This document shows positions 25,805 to 33,747 of a stretch of DNA of 34,834 bases, one piece after another. Source of the stretch: Methylophaga muralis (GTDB lineage: Bacteria > Pseudomonadota > Gammaproteobacteria > Nitrosococcales > Methylophagaceae); the NCBI RefSeq assembly GCF_001720165.1, contig NZ_MCRI01000028.1, forward strand, positions 1 to 34,834, written 5' to 3'. A program made the translations under genes and the position numbers. Positions within the stretch are counted from its first letter, which is position 1; each line of letters opens with the position of its first letter. The notes under the pieces are model-generated. The model was not told the DNA's origin, ran no database searches, and was given only the letters and a program-made list of their open reading frames with translations.

Positions 25805-25854
25805 TGTGAAAACGGGGTGAAGAGGGTTCAGTAATTCTTCACATCCAATTCACA
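25805..25854. promoter_or_regulatory. Two OmpR-type direct-repeat boxes in the divergent lipid-locus promoter
   Basis: TTCACA-N5-TTCACA lies at 25838-25854 on the plus strand. TTCACC-N5-TTCACA lies at 25821-25805 on the minus strand (seen on plus as TGTGAA-N5-GGTGAA). Each is a pair of 6-bp direct repeats with an 11-bp period, the classical layout for tandem OmpR/PhoB/PhoP-type dimers. The two boxes face opposite ways with centres 33 bp (about three turns) apart, one pointing to each divergent operon. A further TTCAC at 25769-25773 may extend the set. Confidence 0.7.
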
Positions 25855-25895
25855 CTTTGCTGATTAAGCTCAACACATCGAAAAAGAGATACTTC

Positions 25896-26828
25896 ATGAA
25901 ATCAATTCGAAAATGGTTTGACAATGGTGAAACCAATTTTTCCGCTCAATCTGCTGACACTGCAGATGCTGGTATTGACTGGTTAAGAGTTATTCCGTTT
26001 ATTGTGTTACATCTGGCTTGTCTGGCGGTATTTATTGTTGGTGTTTCCAGCGTGGCGGTTGTCACAGCTGTGGTTTTATATATTGTCAGAATGTTCGCTA
26101 TCACCGCGTTTTATCATCGGTATTTTGCCCACAAAGCTTTTAAAACCTCTCGACCGGTACAATTTGTCTTTGCTTTAATCGGGGCCAGTGCCACTCAACG
26201 CGGACCGTTATGGTGGGCAGCACACCATCGTCAACACCATCGTCATGCAGACCAAGCTGCTGATCCGCATTCGCCGAAACAAGGTTTTTTATGGAGTCAT
26301 ATGGGGTGGTTTTTGTCAGGCAAACATTATCAGGCAGACTACAGGTTGGTTCCAGATTGGCAGCGTTTTGCAGAATTACGTTGGTTGGATCGCTTTGATT
26401 TGACGGTTCCAGTATTACTTGCAGTAGCGTTATTTATTTTTGGCATGCTACTGGAAAGATTTGCTCCTGGCCTTGGTACTAACGGTTGGCAGATGTTGGT
26501 TTGGGGTTATTTTATTTCAACAGTGGTATTGCTACATGCCACTTTGCTCATCAATTCCATGGCCCATCGTGTCGGCAAAAAACGTTACCAAACCGGTGAT
26601 GAGAGTCGTAATAATTTTGTTCTGGCATTACTGACATTAGGTGAGGGTTGGCATAATAACCATCATCATTATCCGGTTTCAGCCAGACAAGGGTTTTATT
26701 GGTGGGAAGTTGATTTCAGTTATTACGTTTTAAAACTTATGCAAAAGGCTGGACTAATTTGGGACGTCAAAACCGTTCCATTGGACAAGCGTGAAAGCAA
26801 GAAAATTTTCAATGAGGCCGGGGTATGA
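25896..26828 (+). CDS. Membrane acyl-lipid/acyl-CoA desaturase (delta-9 type)
   Basis: The 310-residue membrane di-iron enzyme introduces a double bond into an acyl chain using O2. Three His boxes are present: HRYFAH (74-79), HRQHH (111-115) and WHNNHHHYP near residue 255. Flanking hydrophobic segments (about 33-70, 88-105, 165-215) fit four transmembrane helices. The ATG at 25896 is chosen because AAGAGA lies 7-12 bases upstream and the upstream part of the frame has no good start. It opens the eight-gene plus-strand operon, and its stop overlaps the next start (ATGA). Confidence 0.92.
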   Translation: MKSIRKWFDNGETNFSAQSADTADAGIDWLRVIPFIVLHLACLAVFIVGVSSVAVVTAVVLYIVRMFAITAFYHRYFAHKAFKTSRPVQFVFALIGASATQRGPLWWAAHHRQHHRHADQAADPHSPKQGFLWSHMGWFLSGKHYQADYRLVPDWQRFAELRWLDRFDLTVPVLLAVALFIFGMLLERFAPGLGTNGWQMLVWGYFISTVVLLHATLLINSMAHRVGKKRYQTGDESRNNFVLALLTLGEGWHNNHHHYPVSARQGFYWWEVDFSYYVLKLMQKAGLIWDVKTVPLDKRESKKIFNEAGV

Positions 26829-28087
26829 AAATAGCGGTTGTCGGTGCCGGGATCTCCGGCTTGGCTTCGGCGTATTATCTGGCAAAACATCACGATGTAA
26901 CGGTATTTGAAGCCAGTAATTATCTGGGCGGGCATACCGATACGCATTCAGTGGAAGTTGCTGGAAAAGCGTTAAATGTCGATACAGGGTTCATTGTGTT
27001 CAACGAACAAAATTATCCAAACTTTAGTCAGCTTTTGACTGAACTTGGTGTGGAAAGTCAGCCGACAGCAATGAGTTTTAGTGTCAGCAATGCAAAATCA
27101 GGTTTGGAATATAACGCGACTGATTTAAATAAATTATTCTGTCAAAGACGTAATCTGTTTAACCCACGTTTTTATCGGATGCTTTGGGACCTGGTGCGCT
27201 TTTATCGCGAAGCACCATCATTGTTAGAAGAAAATGATGATGGATTAACGCTAGGCCAGTATCTGACTATTAATAATTACAGTGACATTTTCATTAATGA
27301 TCATTTAATCCCGATGGCCTGCGCTCTATGGTCAGGGCCAAGCCTGTCAGTAGTTGATTTTCCGGCGCATTATTTCATTCGTTTTATGCACAACCATCAT
27401 ATGTTGTCCCTGACGAATCGACCTCAGTGGCGCGTTGTTAAGGGTGGATCCAAATCTTATGTTGATGCACTGGTGCGTCAAACTGATGCTGAATTTATAA
27501 CAGGTTCGCCGGTACAGCGTATCGAACGACATCTGCAGGGCGTGACCTTAACCGTCCACGGTGAAAAACGCCATTTTGATAAAGTCATCATTGCGGCACA
27601 TGCTGATCAAGCATTACGTATGCTGGATCAGCCAAGTGAAACGGAAGTGGCAGTGTTAGGCAGCATCGACTTTCAGGAAAATGAAATGCATCTGCATACT
27701 GATATCAGACTATTACCGAAAAATCCTCAGGCATGGGCCAGTTGGAATGTGCGGGTTGGTCCGGAATTACAGCAGCAGTGTACGGTGAGTTATCACATGA
27801 ATACACTGCAGAGTCTGACGACGTCAGAACAACTGATTGTCTCACTTAACTCCGCTCATTTAATTGATCCGAAAAAAGTGCTGGTACATCGCCATTATGC
27901 ACATCCAATTTATAACCAGTCGACCTTAAATTCCCAACGACGTTGGCAGGAAGTTACCGATCTGCAGCATACGTTTTATTGTGGTGCTTATTGGGGCTGG
28001 GGTTTCCATGAAGATGGTGTAAATAGTGCTCTGCGAGTTATCCAGGCAATTGAGCAAACCCAGCAAGGAGTTGCCAATGTTGCCTGA
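26825..28087 (+). CDS. FAD-dependent oxidoreductase of the amine-oxidase/desaturase fold
   Basis: The 420-residue flavoprotein has an N-terminal Rossmann fold with GAGISGL (7-13) and the FAD-ribose Glu about 20 residues on (FEASNYLGGHTDTH). It also has the family segment 'ALNVDTGFIVFNEQNYPNF' and a C-terminal FAD motif (FYCGAYWGWGFHEDGVNSALR). This group (COG2907 as I recall, 'predicted NAD/FAD-binding protein') sits next to DUF1365 and CFA-like genes in many proteobacteria. The reaction is not established in general; a role in desaturating or oxidising methylated acyl chains is a plausible inference. It overlaps the desaturase gene by 4 bp. Confidence 0.85.
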   Translation: MKIAVVGAGISGLASAYYLAKHHDVTVFEASNYLGGHTDTHSVEVAGKALNVDTGFIVFNEQNYPNFSQLLTELGVESQPTAMSFSVSNAKSGLEYNATDLNKLFCQRRNLFNPRFYRMLWDLVRFYREAPSLLEENDDGLTLGQYLTINNYSDIFINDHLIPMACALWSGPSLSVVDFPAHYFIRFMHNHHMLSLTNRPQWRVVKGGSKSYVDALVRQTDAEFITGSPVQRIERHLQGVTLTVHGEKRHFDKVIIAAHADQALRMLDQPSETEVAVLGSIDFQENEMHLHTDIRLLPKNPQAWASWNVRVGPELQQQCTVSYHMNTLQSLTTSEQLIVSLNSAHLIDPKKVLVHRHYAHPIYNQSTLNSQRRWQEVTDLQHTFYCGAYWGWGFHEDGVNSALRVIQAIEQTQQGVANVA

Positions 28088-28865
28088 TGGAATTTACTGT
28101 GGCTGGGTGCATCATCAGCGACATTTACCAAAAAATCATGAGTTTCAGTACCCCTTGGCGATGCTGATGCTGGATTTGGATGAATTGCAGATGCATTTTA
28201 AACGCTCACGTTTCTGGTCACTGGAACGATTCAATCTGATCAGTTTTTATCGTAAAGATTACCTGCAGTCTGATCAGGCTGATTTAAAAAAGGCTGTCGA
28301 GGAATTAATTCAACAACGTAGCGGAGAGTCTTTTTCTGGCAAGGTAAAGATCTTCACTCATCCCAGATATCTGGGGCTTATTTTTAATCCGGTGACTTTT
28401 TATTTCTGTGTCGATCAGGATCAACTCAAGTTTATTGTGGCTGAAATTAACAATACACCTTGGAATGAACGGCATGCCTATGTTTTAAAAGTCGATCAGC
28501 AACAGACTCAGCCCTGGCACTTTGATTTTGACAAGCAGTTTCACATTTCGCCGTTTATGCCGATGGATATTCAGTATCACTGGCGTTTCAAGTTGGATAA
28601 TGATGCCGTCAACATAAATATGGTGTTATTTCGCGAAGGTGAACGTCAGTTTGATGCCACCTTACACGCAGACTTTCAGCCGATGACTGCCAAATCGATG
28701 CGCTGGTTACCGATTCGTTATCCATTGCAAACACTGAGGGTTGTGATGCGTATTTACTGGCAGGCATTACGCTTATGGGGAAAACACACCCCAACCTTTA
28801 GTCATCCGGATCAGCAAGCCGAAACTGTGACCCAGCCTGTAATACCTCATGGAGATGATAAATGA
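28077..28865 (+). CDS. DUF1365 family protein
   Basis: The 262-residue protein belongs to DUF1365, a family of unknown biochemical function almost always linked to the FAD oxidoreductase and CFA-like methyltransferase. Recognisable segments are 'DGIYCGWVHHQRHLPKNHEFQYP' at the start, 'KIFTHPRYLGLIFNPVTFYFC' in the middle, and 'FHISPFMPMDIQYHWRF'. The His-rich and Asn/Pro segments are conserved-looking and could form an active site. The ATG at 28077 (AAGGAG 7-12 bases upstream) overlaps the end of the FAD gene by 11 bp, and the gene ends overlapping the next start by 4 bp. Confidence 0.88.
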   Translation: MLPDGIYCGWVHHQRHLPKNHEFQYPLAMLMLDLDELQMHFKRSRFWSLERFNLISFYRKDYLQSDQADLKKAVEELIQQRSGESFSGKVKIFTHPRYLGLIFNPVTFYFCVDQDQLKFIVAEINNTPWNERHAYVLKVDQQQTQPWHFDFDKQFHISPFMPMDIQYHWRFKLDNDAVNINMVLFREGERQFDATLHADFQPMTAKSMRWLPIRYPLQTLRVVMRIYWQALRLWGKHTPTFSHPDQQAETVTQPVIPHGDDK

Positions 28866-30124
28866 GTAAATCGGCCGTTATTGATACGCAAAATGGCAAA
28901 ATCAGCCGACTGTCTAAACTCTATGAAAAAGCGGTAATCCGTCAACTGAGCAGAATTCAGAAAGGCTGTATTCATTTACATACGGCTGGCGAGGTGTATG
29001 AACTAGGTGATTCGCAGGCAGATTTATCGGTCACGCTGACGGTTTATGATCGGCACTTTTTTGAATCGGTTGTACAAGGCGGCAGTGTCGGTGCAGCGGA
29101 ATCCTATATGCAGGGCGATTGGCATTGCAGTGATTTAACCGCTATGGTGCGAATTCTGGTGCGTAACCAGTCATTGACCGATGAATTGGAGCAAGGCTTT
29201 GCCAGAATTACCGGAGCATTACTCAAAGGTTTTCACTGGCTGAATCGTAACAGTCGAAGCGGTAGTCGCAAGAACATTGCGGCTCATTACGATCTGGGGA
29301 ATGAGTTATTTGAATTGTTTCTCGATAAAGATTGGATGATGTATTCCTCTGGGCTTTATTACACCGGTAACGAATCACTGGAAATCGCTCAACAGCAAAA
29401 ACTGGCCAGATTGTGTGACAAGCTCGATTTACAGCCGACTGATCACCTTCTTGAAATTGGTACCGGCTGGGGTGGCTGTGCGGTATTTGCTGCTCAACAT
29501 TATGGTTGCAAAGTCACGACAACCACTATTTCCAGACAGCAATATGACTATGCGGTGCAACGAGTAAAAAATGCCGGCCTGACAGAGCAAGTAACGGTTT
29601 TGCTCGAAGATTATCGCGACCTGCAAGGGCAATACGACAAGCTGATTTCAATTGAGATGGTTGAGGCTGTCGGTCATCACTATATCGATGGTTATTTTCA
29701 GCGCTGTGCTGATCTATTAACCCCAGATGGATTAGCCATTATTCAAGCGATTACGCTGGAAGATCATCGCTATGCTCAAGCGGTAAGATCGGTGGATTTT
29801 ATCAAGCGATATATCTTCCCTGGCAGTTTTATCCCTAGTGTCACCGTGCTCAGCAATGCGGCGGCAAAAGCAAAACTCAAACTTACTAGTCTGGAAGATA
29901 TAGGACCAAGTTATGCCATGACCCTTGCAGTCTGGCGTGAACGTTTTACCGCTTCATTAGATAAAGTCCGTGCCATGGGCTATCCGGATTCGTTTATCCG
30001 CATGTGGGAGTTTTATCTGTGCTACTGCGAAGGTGGTTTTGCCGAACGTAGTATCAGTGATGTGCACTTGCTGTTTAGTAAAGCTGATAATCGTCGTGCC
30101 CAGTGGTGTCCTGCATATGCCTGA
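28862..30124 (+). CDS. Cyclopropane-fatty-acid-synthase-like methyltransferase with altered active site
   Basis: The 420-residue enzyme belongs to the CFA synthase family, which adds a SAM-derived carbon to phospholipid double bonds. It aligns along its whole length with E. coli Cfa from 'GSVGAAESYMQGDWHCSDL' to the C-terminal 'EFYLCYCEGGFAERSI'. SAM motif I is LEIGTGWGG (197-205). Of the E. coli bicarbonate-site residues, Glu239 (here Glu268), Ile268 (Ile297) and Tyr317 (Tyr351) are kept, but Cys139 becomes Ser163 (MMYSSGLYY) and His266 becomes Gln295 (AIIQAIT). This suggests the product may be a methylated unsaturated chain, not a cyclopropane. It is embedded in the operon with 4- and 8-bp overlaps. 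Confidence 0.9.
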   Translation: MSKSAVIDTQNGKISRLSKLYEKAVIRQLSRIQKGCIHLHTAGEVYELGDSQADLSVTLTVYDRHFFESVVQGGSVGAAESYMQGDWHCSDLTAMVRILVRNQSLTDELEQGFARITGALLKGFHWLNRNSRSGSRKNIAAHYDLGNELFELFLDKDWMMYSSGLYYTGNESLEIAQQQKLARLCDKLDLQPTDHLLEIGTGWGGCAVFAAQHYGCKVTTTTISRQQYDYAVQRVKNAGLTEQVTVLLEDYRDLQGQYDKLISIEMVEAVGHHYIDGYFQRCADLLTPDGLAIIQAITLEDHRYAQAVRSVDFIKRYIFPGSFIPSVTVLSNAAAKAKLKLTSLEDIGPSYAMTLAVWRERFTASLDKVRAMGYPDSFIRMWEFYLCYCEGGFAERSISDVHLLFSKADNRRAQWCPAYA

Positions 30125-30659
30125 TCGGTTGACCATAATTAATTTTTTGCTGTTTCAACTCGGCTGGTTTGTCTGCGTTTTAAGTGGCGCCGCGCAACTG
30201 AATTCCCCGGCAGTAATTTTTACCGCCGCTTTTTTAATCATTCACTTTCGCTTTTATTCCTGGAAACAGACAGATTACAAATTAGTGCTGGCGGCAATTT
30301 TAATTGGAGTGGTACTCGACTCCAGCTGGTCTGCCTGGAGTTTGATGGCCTATCAGGCCCAAACCATTGAGCCGATTGCACCGTGGTGGATCTGGTGTCT
30401 ATGGATCAATTTTGCCTTAACACTTAATCACTCGATGTCATGGTTATTAAAACGTCGTTTATTGGCAGGGGTATTTTCTGCTATTGCCAGTCCGATTTCT
30501 TACTATGCAGGCAGCCGAATGGGAGCATTGGATTGGATACAGCCGGAAATCCTTATTGTGGTGCTTGCCATCAGCTGGGGATTGGCGATTCCGTTATTAC
30601 TCACATTGGCCATTTATTGGCGTCACCAAGAATCGGGAAAACAGCATGCTGTGGTCTAG
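30117..30659 (+). CDS. DUF2878 family membrane protein
   Basis: The 180-residue protein is very hydrophobic, with five or six predicted membrane helices (about 8-27, 30-45, 55-75, 85-110, 120-140, 150-172). Segments 'LLFQLGWFVCVLSGA', 'GVVLDSSW', 'PWWIWCLWINFALTLNHSMSWL' and 'SPISYYAGSRMGA' are those I associate with DUF2878. Function is unknown, but it recurs beside DUF1365/CFA genes. The start ATG at 30117 overlaps the end of the methyltransferase gene by 8 bp. An apparently longer frame from 29970 runs inside that gene and is not used. Confidence 0.85.
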   Translation: MPDRLTIINFLLFQLGWFVCVLSGAAQLNSPAVIFTAAFLIIHFRFYSWKQTDYKLVLAAILIGVVLDSSWSAWSLMAYQAQTIEPIAPWWIWCLWINFALTLNHSMSWLLKRRLLAGVFSAIASPISYYAGSRMGALDWIQPEILIVVLAISWGLAIPLLLTLAIYWRHQESGKQHAVV

Positions 30660-31410
30660 CCTTTTTATTGTTTCTTTAGTGATGTTGGGTGGCTGGCTGT
30701 GGCAAATTCGCAGTAAAAACGCCGGTATTGTTGATGTGTTATGGGCGTTTTCACTGAGCTTTTTAGCGTTATTCCATTTGCTGACCAGCGATGGCTATCT
30801 GCCTTTAAGTATTTTGGCTGCCACGATTATGTTGTTGTGGTATTTGAGATTGGGGTCGCACCTTGCCAAGCGTGTATTAGGTGAAGACGAAGATGGCCGC
30901 TATAAATACTTGCGTGAATATTGGGGTGATAAAAGCAACTTTTATCATTTTTTCTTTTTCCAGTTTCAGGCACTGCTGGCCTGGGGGTTTGCCATTCCGG
31001 TCTGGTTAATTAGTCAGGGGGAAATTGAAGCGTTAGGCCTGGCTCAATATAGCGGTTTACTGGTTGCCATTATCGCAATTAGCGGGGTAACGATTGCTGA
31101 TAACCAATTAGCTAATTTCAAAGCCGACCCCAATAACAAAGGTGAAGTCTGTCAAACCGGCTTATGGAAATATTCCAGACACCCCAATTATTTTTTTGAA
31201 TGGCTGCACTGGTTTGCTTATCCCTTAATGGCGATTGGCATAGAACATGGCGCTTGGTTATGGCTAGCACCGGTGATCATGCTGCTATTTCTCTATTTCA
31301 TTACCGGCATACCCTACACCGAACAACAGGCGATTCGCAGTCGTGGTGAAAAGTATCGCCGTTATCAACAAACAACCAGTGCATTCATTCCCTGGAGGAA
31401 AAAAACATGA
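30646..31410 (+). CDS. DUF1295 (steroid-5-alpha-reductase-like) membrane protein
   Basis: The 254-residue polytopic membrane protein belongs to DUF1295, related to steroid 5-alpha-reductases and isoprenylcysteine methyltransferases. The C-terminal cofactor region is visible: 'VCQTGLWKYSRHPNYFFEWLHWFAYPL', then 'IPYTEQQAIRSRGEKYRRYQQTTSAFIPW'. Family members typically reduce or methylate lipid substrates with NADPH or SAM. Here a membrane-embedded reductase acting on an unsaturated acyl intermediate is an inference. The ATG at 30646 overlaps the DUF2878 gene by 14 bp. It ends with a 4-bp overlap into the next methyltransferase. Confidence 0.87.
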   Translation: MLWSSLFIVSLVMLGGWLWQIRSKNAGIVDVLWAFSLSFLALFHLLTSDGYLPLSILAATIMLLWYLRLGSHLAKRVLGEDEDGRYKYLREYWGDKSNFYHFFFFQFQALLAWGFAIPVWLISQGEIEALGLAQYSGLLVAIIAISGVTIADNQLANFKADPNNKGEVCQTGLWKYSRHPNYFFEWLHWFAYPLMAIGIEHGAWLWLAPVIMLLFLYFITGIPYTEQQAIRSRGEKYRRYQQTTSAFIPWRKKT

Positions 31411-32441
31411 GTCTGATTTCAATTGCAGAAAAAGGCTTAGTACCCGATTTATTAATAAGGGTGGGCATCCGAAAACTGCTAAAACAAAGACTTCACGATG
31501 AAAACGCATTTGATCCGGAAGCGGCCAGTGAAATCAAAAATCAATGCATTGAGATGCTGCGCAAAAGTCCGATTGCCATTGAAACTCAAGCAGCTAATGA
31601 GCAGCATTATGAGGTTCCGGCTGAGTTTTATCAGCTTGCATTAGGCAAGAATCTTAAATACAGCAGCTGTTATTGGGATGATCACACCATCTCTCTGGAT
31701 CAAGCCGAAAAAGCTATGCTGGAAGTTTATATCGAGCGTGGTGATTTCAAAAATGGTCAGGACATTCTGGAGTTAGGCTGTGGTTGGGGTTCATTAACCT
31801 TATACTTGGCTCAGCGTTTTCCATATTCACGCATTACTGGTGTGTCGAATTCAAACTCGCAACGAGAGTATATTGAAAAGCAGGCCTTTGCCCGCGGATT
31901 AACCAACATTCATATTATTACCTGCGATGTGAATGAGTTGGAGCTGGACACGCAATTTGATCGAATCGTATCGATTGAGATGTTTGAACATATGCGTAAT
32001 TACCAGCAATTACTTGATAAAGTCAGTCGCTGGCTGAATGCTGACGGTAAATTATTTGTGCATATTTTCTGTCACCGCAGTGTGGTCTATCCATTTGAAA
32101 CCGAAGGTGATGACAATTGGATGGGGCGTTATTTTTTTACCGGCGGCCTGATGCCTTCGGCTGATACCTTGCTGCATTTTCAGGATGCATTACAGATCGA
32201 AAAACAGTGGCTGGTAAACGGTCAGCATTATCAGAAAACAGCTGAAGCCTGGTTGGAGAACACCGATAAAAATGCCAAGCAGATTAAAGCACTGTTTGAT
32301 CAAACCTACGGGGAAGGCGAGGGCGCTATCTGGCTACAACGCTGGCGGCTGTTCTTTATGGCTTGTGCAGAATTATTTGGTTATCGCGATGGAACGGAAT
32401 GGCTGGTAACGCATTATTTATTCTCCAAACGAGTAAACTGA
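31407..32441 (+). CDS. Second CFA-like / coclaurine-N-methyltransferase-like SAM methyltransferase
   Basis: The 344-residue class I methyltransferase has SAM motif I ILELGCGWGSLTLYLAQ (about 118-134), 'EMFEHMRNY', and 'LFVHIFCHRSVVYPFE'. The layout resembles plant coclaurine N-methyltransferases and their bacterial relatives more than classical CFA synthases: the N-terminus is shorter, the sequence around the E. coli Cys139 position is KYSSCYW, and the His equivalent to E. coli His266 is kept (VHIF). With the other methyltransferase in the operon, the cluster can make two distinct methyl transfers. The start overlaps the DUF1295 stop (ATGA). The histidine kinase starts 5 bp later. Confidence 0.87.
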   Translation: MSLISIAEKGLVPDLLIRVGIRKLLKQRLHDENAFDPEAASEIKNQCIEMLRKSPIAIETQAANEQHYEVPAEFYQLALGKNLKYSSCYWDDHTISLDQAEKAMLEVYIERGDFKNGQDILELGCGWGSLTLYLAQRFPYSRITGVSNSNSQREYIEKQAFARGLTNIHIITCDVNELELDTQFDRIVSIEMFEHMRNYQQLLDKVSRWLNADGKLFVHIFCHRSVVYPFETEGDDNWMGRYFFTGGLMPSADTLLHFQDALQIEKQWLVNGQHYQKTAEAWLENTDKNAKQIKALFDQTYGEGEGAIWLQRWRLFFMACAELFGYRDGTEWLVTHYLFSKRVN

Positions 32442-32445
32442 GGTA

Positions 32446-33747
32446 ATGGCTAAATCCAATACCAATCTGCAAGCCAAGCTGGTTAAGGTCTTTCTGATAC
32501 AGATTGCCTTAATCAGCCTAGTGGCTATCGCGGGAATTTATGCGGCGAAAGCAACGTTAGAGGATGTATTGGTGCGTGCTGCTCTGGAAGGTGAAGCGCA
32601 GCATTTTTGGGATATGCGTTCTGAGGACCCCACGTTTCCTTTACCAAATACGATGAATCTTAAAGCCCATATGGCTGAGCTGGATGACTTTTCCGACTTA
32701 CCCACATCATTGCGAGATCTTGGTCCAGGTTTGCAACGGGCTGAGCTGGCAGGACAACAACCTATCGTGTATGTCGAGGATAAGGGCAATCGACGTTTAT
32801 ATCTGATTTTTGATGAAGTCAAAGTGTCGCGTTTGGCTTTGGTATTTGGTTTGTTGCCTCTGGGACTGGTACTGATTGTGCTTTATCTGTTGGCATGGTT
32901 TGCCTATCGGCAGTCACATAAGGCCGTGTCGCCGATTATGAAATTGTCTCGGGCAGTGAATGAGGTAGATTTTCGAGAAGGTAACTTTCCCCAACTGGAT
33001 TTAGATGATTTACGCAATATTCCCGATGATGAAGTTTCCAGCCTGGTGCGGGCGCTCGACGAGTTCACTAATCGTTTAGAACAATTTGTTGAGCGTGAAC
33101 GTAATTTTACCCGCGATGTCAGTCACGAGCTTCGCACGCCGATAGCCGTTATCCGTGGTGCATTGGAGCTGGTAGAACGAAAATACGGTGATCTGGCGGT
33201 AACAGAAATGAACCGTATGTATCGCACGCTGATGGATATGGAATCGCTGATTGAAACTTTGTTGTTGCTGGCAAGGGAGCAGATCGAAGCTTTGCCCTTA
33301 CGGGAAGTGACGGTTAATGACTTGATTGCTGCCGAACTGGATAACTTGCGGATGATCCACCATGACAAACCGATTACGGTAAATGTCGAAGAGTCTGGCA
33401 TTTTAGTGGTGCTTGCTGCTGAACGGGTGTTACCGATTTTGATTGGCAACTTGCTGCGTAATGCTTTCAATTACACTTTGCGAGGTAACATCACTGTCTC
33501 TATCCGTTCTGATGGTTTTTCGGTAGCGGATAGTGGAATCGGCATGGATAGGGAACAAGTGCAAAAAGTGTTCAAACCTTTTTACCGTGCTGATGATAAA
33601 CAACAAGCGACTGGGTATGGTATCGGCATGACCATAGTGAAACGCTTATGTAATCGTTATGAGTGGAACCTGCGTTTATCCAGCAAAATGGGTGAGGGCA
33701 CTGAGGTCAGTGTGCATTTTCCTAAAGCCCAGTTCCGTAGTCGCTGA
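32446..33747 (+). CDS. Sensor histidine kinase, last gene of the lipid operon
   Basis: The 433-residue membrane kinase has TM1 (about 13-33), a ~95-residue periplasmic domain (with FPLPNTMNLKAHM, LPTSLRDLGPGLQ and RRLYLIFDEVKV), TM2 (about 131-153), a linker or HAMP-like segment, a HisKA domain with phospho-acceptor His227 (RDVSHELRTPIAVIRG), and a HATPase domain with N, G1 (DSGIGMD) and G2 (GYGIGMTIV) boxes. I do not recognise the periplasmic domain, so the signal is unknown. The 4-bp gap to the upstream methyltransferase puts it in the lipid operon. Its stop codon abuts the stop codon of the convergent OmpR-type gene, the likely partner. Confidence 0.92.
   Translation: MAKSNTNLQAKLVKVFLIQIALISLVAIAGIYAAKATLEDVLVRAALEGEAQHFWDMRSEDPTFPLPNTMNLKAHMAELDDFSDLPTSLRDLGPGLQRAELAGQQPIVYVEDKGNRRLYLIFDEVKVSRLALVFGLLPLGLVLIVLYLLAWFAYRQSHKAVSPIMKLSRAVNEVDFREGNFPQLDLDDLRNIPDDEVSSLVRALDEFTNRLEQFVERERNFTRDVSHELRTPIAVIRGALELVERKYGDLAVTEMNRMYRTLMDMESLIETLLLLAREQIEALPLREVTVNDLIAAELDNLRMIHHDKPITVNVEESGILVVLAAERVLPILIGNLLRNAFNYTLRGNITVSIRSDGFSVADSGIGMDREQVQKVFKPFYRADDKQQATGYGIGMTIVKRLCNRYEWNLRLSSKMGEGTEVSVHFPKAQFRSR

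Noticed and set aside
29970-30116. Upstream extension of the DUF2878 frame inside the CFA-like gene
   Set aside because: The extension reads a Cys/Val-rich shadow of the methyltransferase; family sequence begins at the ATG at 30117.
30484-30645. Upstream extension of the DUF1295 frame
   Set aside because: It is an out-of-frame reading of DUF2878; the membrane protein begins naturally at 30646.
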